From: an uncultured Christiangramia sp.
GTDB taxonomy: Bacteria; Bacteroidota; Bacteroidia; Flavobacteriales; Flavobacteriaceae
Assembly (NCBI RefSeq): GCF_913046405.1
Contig: NZ_CAJWRQ010000006.1
Coordinates: 1 to 54,274, forward strand
DNA length: 54,274 bases
Direction: 5' to 3'
In this document: positions 53,542 to 54,274 of the stretch, one piece after another
Position numbering within the stretch: the first letter of the stretch is position 1
How the letters are laid out: each line of letters begins with the position of its first letter
Notes under the pieces: generated by a model
What the model was told of the DNA's origin: nothing
The model's input: the letters and a program-made list of their open reading frames with translations, nothing else
The model's database searches: none
Translations under genes and position numbers: made by a program

Positions 53542-54274
53542 TTAATACCGGCATAGCGATGTGTACGCTCAATTGCCTTGCGGTTTTTATAGTCTACCCA
53601 TTTCTGACCCTTCAATTTACGCATCAAATTATCATAATTCCGCATAAATAGAAGATTAGATATAACCTCTCCCAGATCTGATGGTTTAGTGGGCAGCGAT
53701 CTAAGCGTGAGTGACAAACTTGGAGTTTCATATTTCACCCAGTGCCACCAGTGACTGGGAATATACAAAGCATCTCCGTGTTCTAAAATGCATTCAAAAC
53801 CTCGGGCTTTTGCTAAAGCAGGATATTTATGTAGATCTGGATCATCAATATCAATGATTTCCATACTTACTATAGAATAGGGCACCTTGTATAAAAAACC
53901 TGTTTGATCTGGTGGATACAGGATAATACGCTTTTTGCCTGCAAAATTGAAATGGAAATTATTTGCAAGATCCATATCGTAATGCATAACGACCTTAGAA
54001 CCTTCTCCTCCAACGAATAATACCGGGAGTTTCTTAAAAAACTTGATTCCCAGTTCCGGATACTCAAAGTCTTCAATAAGTTCCGGGCAGTTCTGAAGTA
54101 AATTAAAGAAGAACATCCGCAGATCTGTAGGACCATTCTCTAGGATATCTATATAGTCTTTGAAAGGTATTTTTTGAGCAGGACCATGAGAATTAGAATG
54201 ACCGCTGGCAGGTTTGCCGTCATACAATGGAACGATTATCTCTCCTGCTTTCTCTTTGAAATAATCAAAATTCC
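53538..54274 (-). CDS. Cupin-like/JmjC-type paralogue (5' end beyond the window)
   Basis: The frame stays open to the window edge, so the true start lies outside; an internal TTG at 54227 is not the start. It is clearly homologous to the adjacent gene over its whole visible length (for example LPVLFVGGEGSKVVMHYDMDLANNFHFNF and the ending MRKLKGQKWVDYKNRKAIERTHR). It keeps H-Y-D and the distal WHWV histidine, so both copies may be active enzymes. Tandem duplication with a 4-bp overlap suggests a shared role on related substrates. Confidence 0.87.
   Translation of the reverse strand, partial: NFDYFKEKAGEIIVPLYDGKPASGHSNSHGPAQKIPFKDYIDILENGPTDLRMFFFNLLQNCPELIEDFEYPELGIKFFKKLPVLFVGGEGSKVVMHYDMDLANNFHFNFAGKKRIILYPPDQTGFLYKVPYSIVSMEIIDIDDPDLHKYPALAKARGFECILEHGDALYIPSHWWHWVKYETPSLSLTLRSLPTKPSDLGEVISNLLFMRNYDNLMRKLKGQKWVDYKNRKAIERTHRYAGIK

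Overview
The window reads as chromosomal DNA of a marine-type Flavobacteriaceae bacterium (phylum Bacteroidota), probably close to Gramella/Christiangramia or Salegentibacter. Evidence: gliding genes gldD and gldE next to ssb and mutY, a SusC/SusD pair, TIGR03643 and DUF4199 proteins, an LptE-secG-groESL block, and promoters of the Bacteroidota type (TTTG, about 19-21 nt, TAnnTTTG). I see no rRNA, tRNA, CRISPR array, phage or insertion sequence. The genus is a guess from gene content and protein style, not from a search.

Layout. 1-4.6 kb: end of an HI0933-type flavoprotein, TspO, then a mevalonate/isoprenoid block (MvaD, a GHMP kinase, a UbiA prenyltransferase) and an rRNA pseudouridine synthase. 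4.7-8.3 kb: a polyamine operon (arginine decarboxylase, agmatinase, a deoxyhypusine-synthase-like enzyme) behind a leader rich in inverted repeats and closed by a nested terminator hairpin. 8.3-17.1 kb: a lipoprotein, a duplicated LAB_N membrane protein, and a minus-strand group made of an FAD reductase, a NapH-like membrane Fe-S protein, a DPM1-like GT2, a CslA/mannan-synthase-like GT2 and a GT-C enzyme, with a divergent GH113-like lipoprotein. Together these suggest synthesis of a mannan-like glycan.

17.1-22.9 kb is the most striking part: eight tightly packed minus-strand genes forming an arsenosugar biosynthesis operon. It encodes an AhpD-like CxxC protein, the radical SAM enzyme ArsS, an exported rhodanese, a TIGR04282 transferase, a purine nucleoside phosphorylase, an ArsM-type arsenite methyltransferase, a DUF547 lipoprotein and a TIGR04283 glycosyltransferase. 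A proposed route is methylation of arsenite, transfer of the adenosyl group by ArsS, removal of adenine by the phosphorylase, then glycosyl transfer, with two exported accessory proteins of unknown role. A 58-residue single-span membrane protein and a divergent AraC regulator lie upstream.

24.5-36.4 kb is housekeeping: a DASS transporter, a decayed SRPBCC gene, groEL/groES, secG, lptE, a sigma-54 activator, miaB, an LVIVD-repeat lipoprotein, TIGR03643, L27, L21 and DUF4199. 36.6-45.3 kb: an active/inactive M16 peptidase pair, an EamA transporter, SusD and a SusC gene broken by one in-frame TAA. 45.4-51.3 kb: gldD, gldE, ssb and mutY (minus), then HU, a 29-residue bS22/mS38-like ribosomal peptide and RNase E/G (plus). 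The end holds a YciF-like protein, a small membrane protein overlapping recX, and two tandem cupin/JmjC-like paralogues, the second cut by the window edge.
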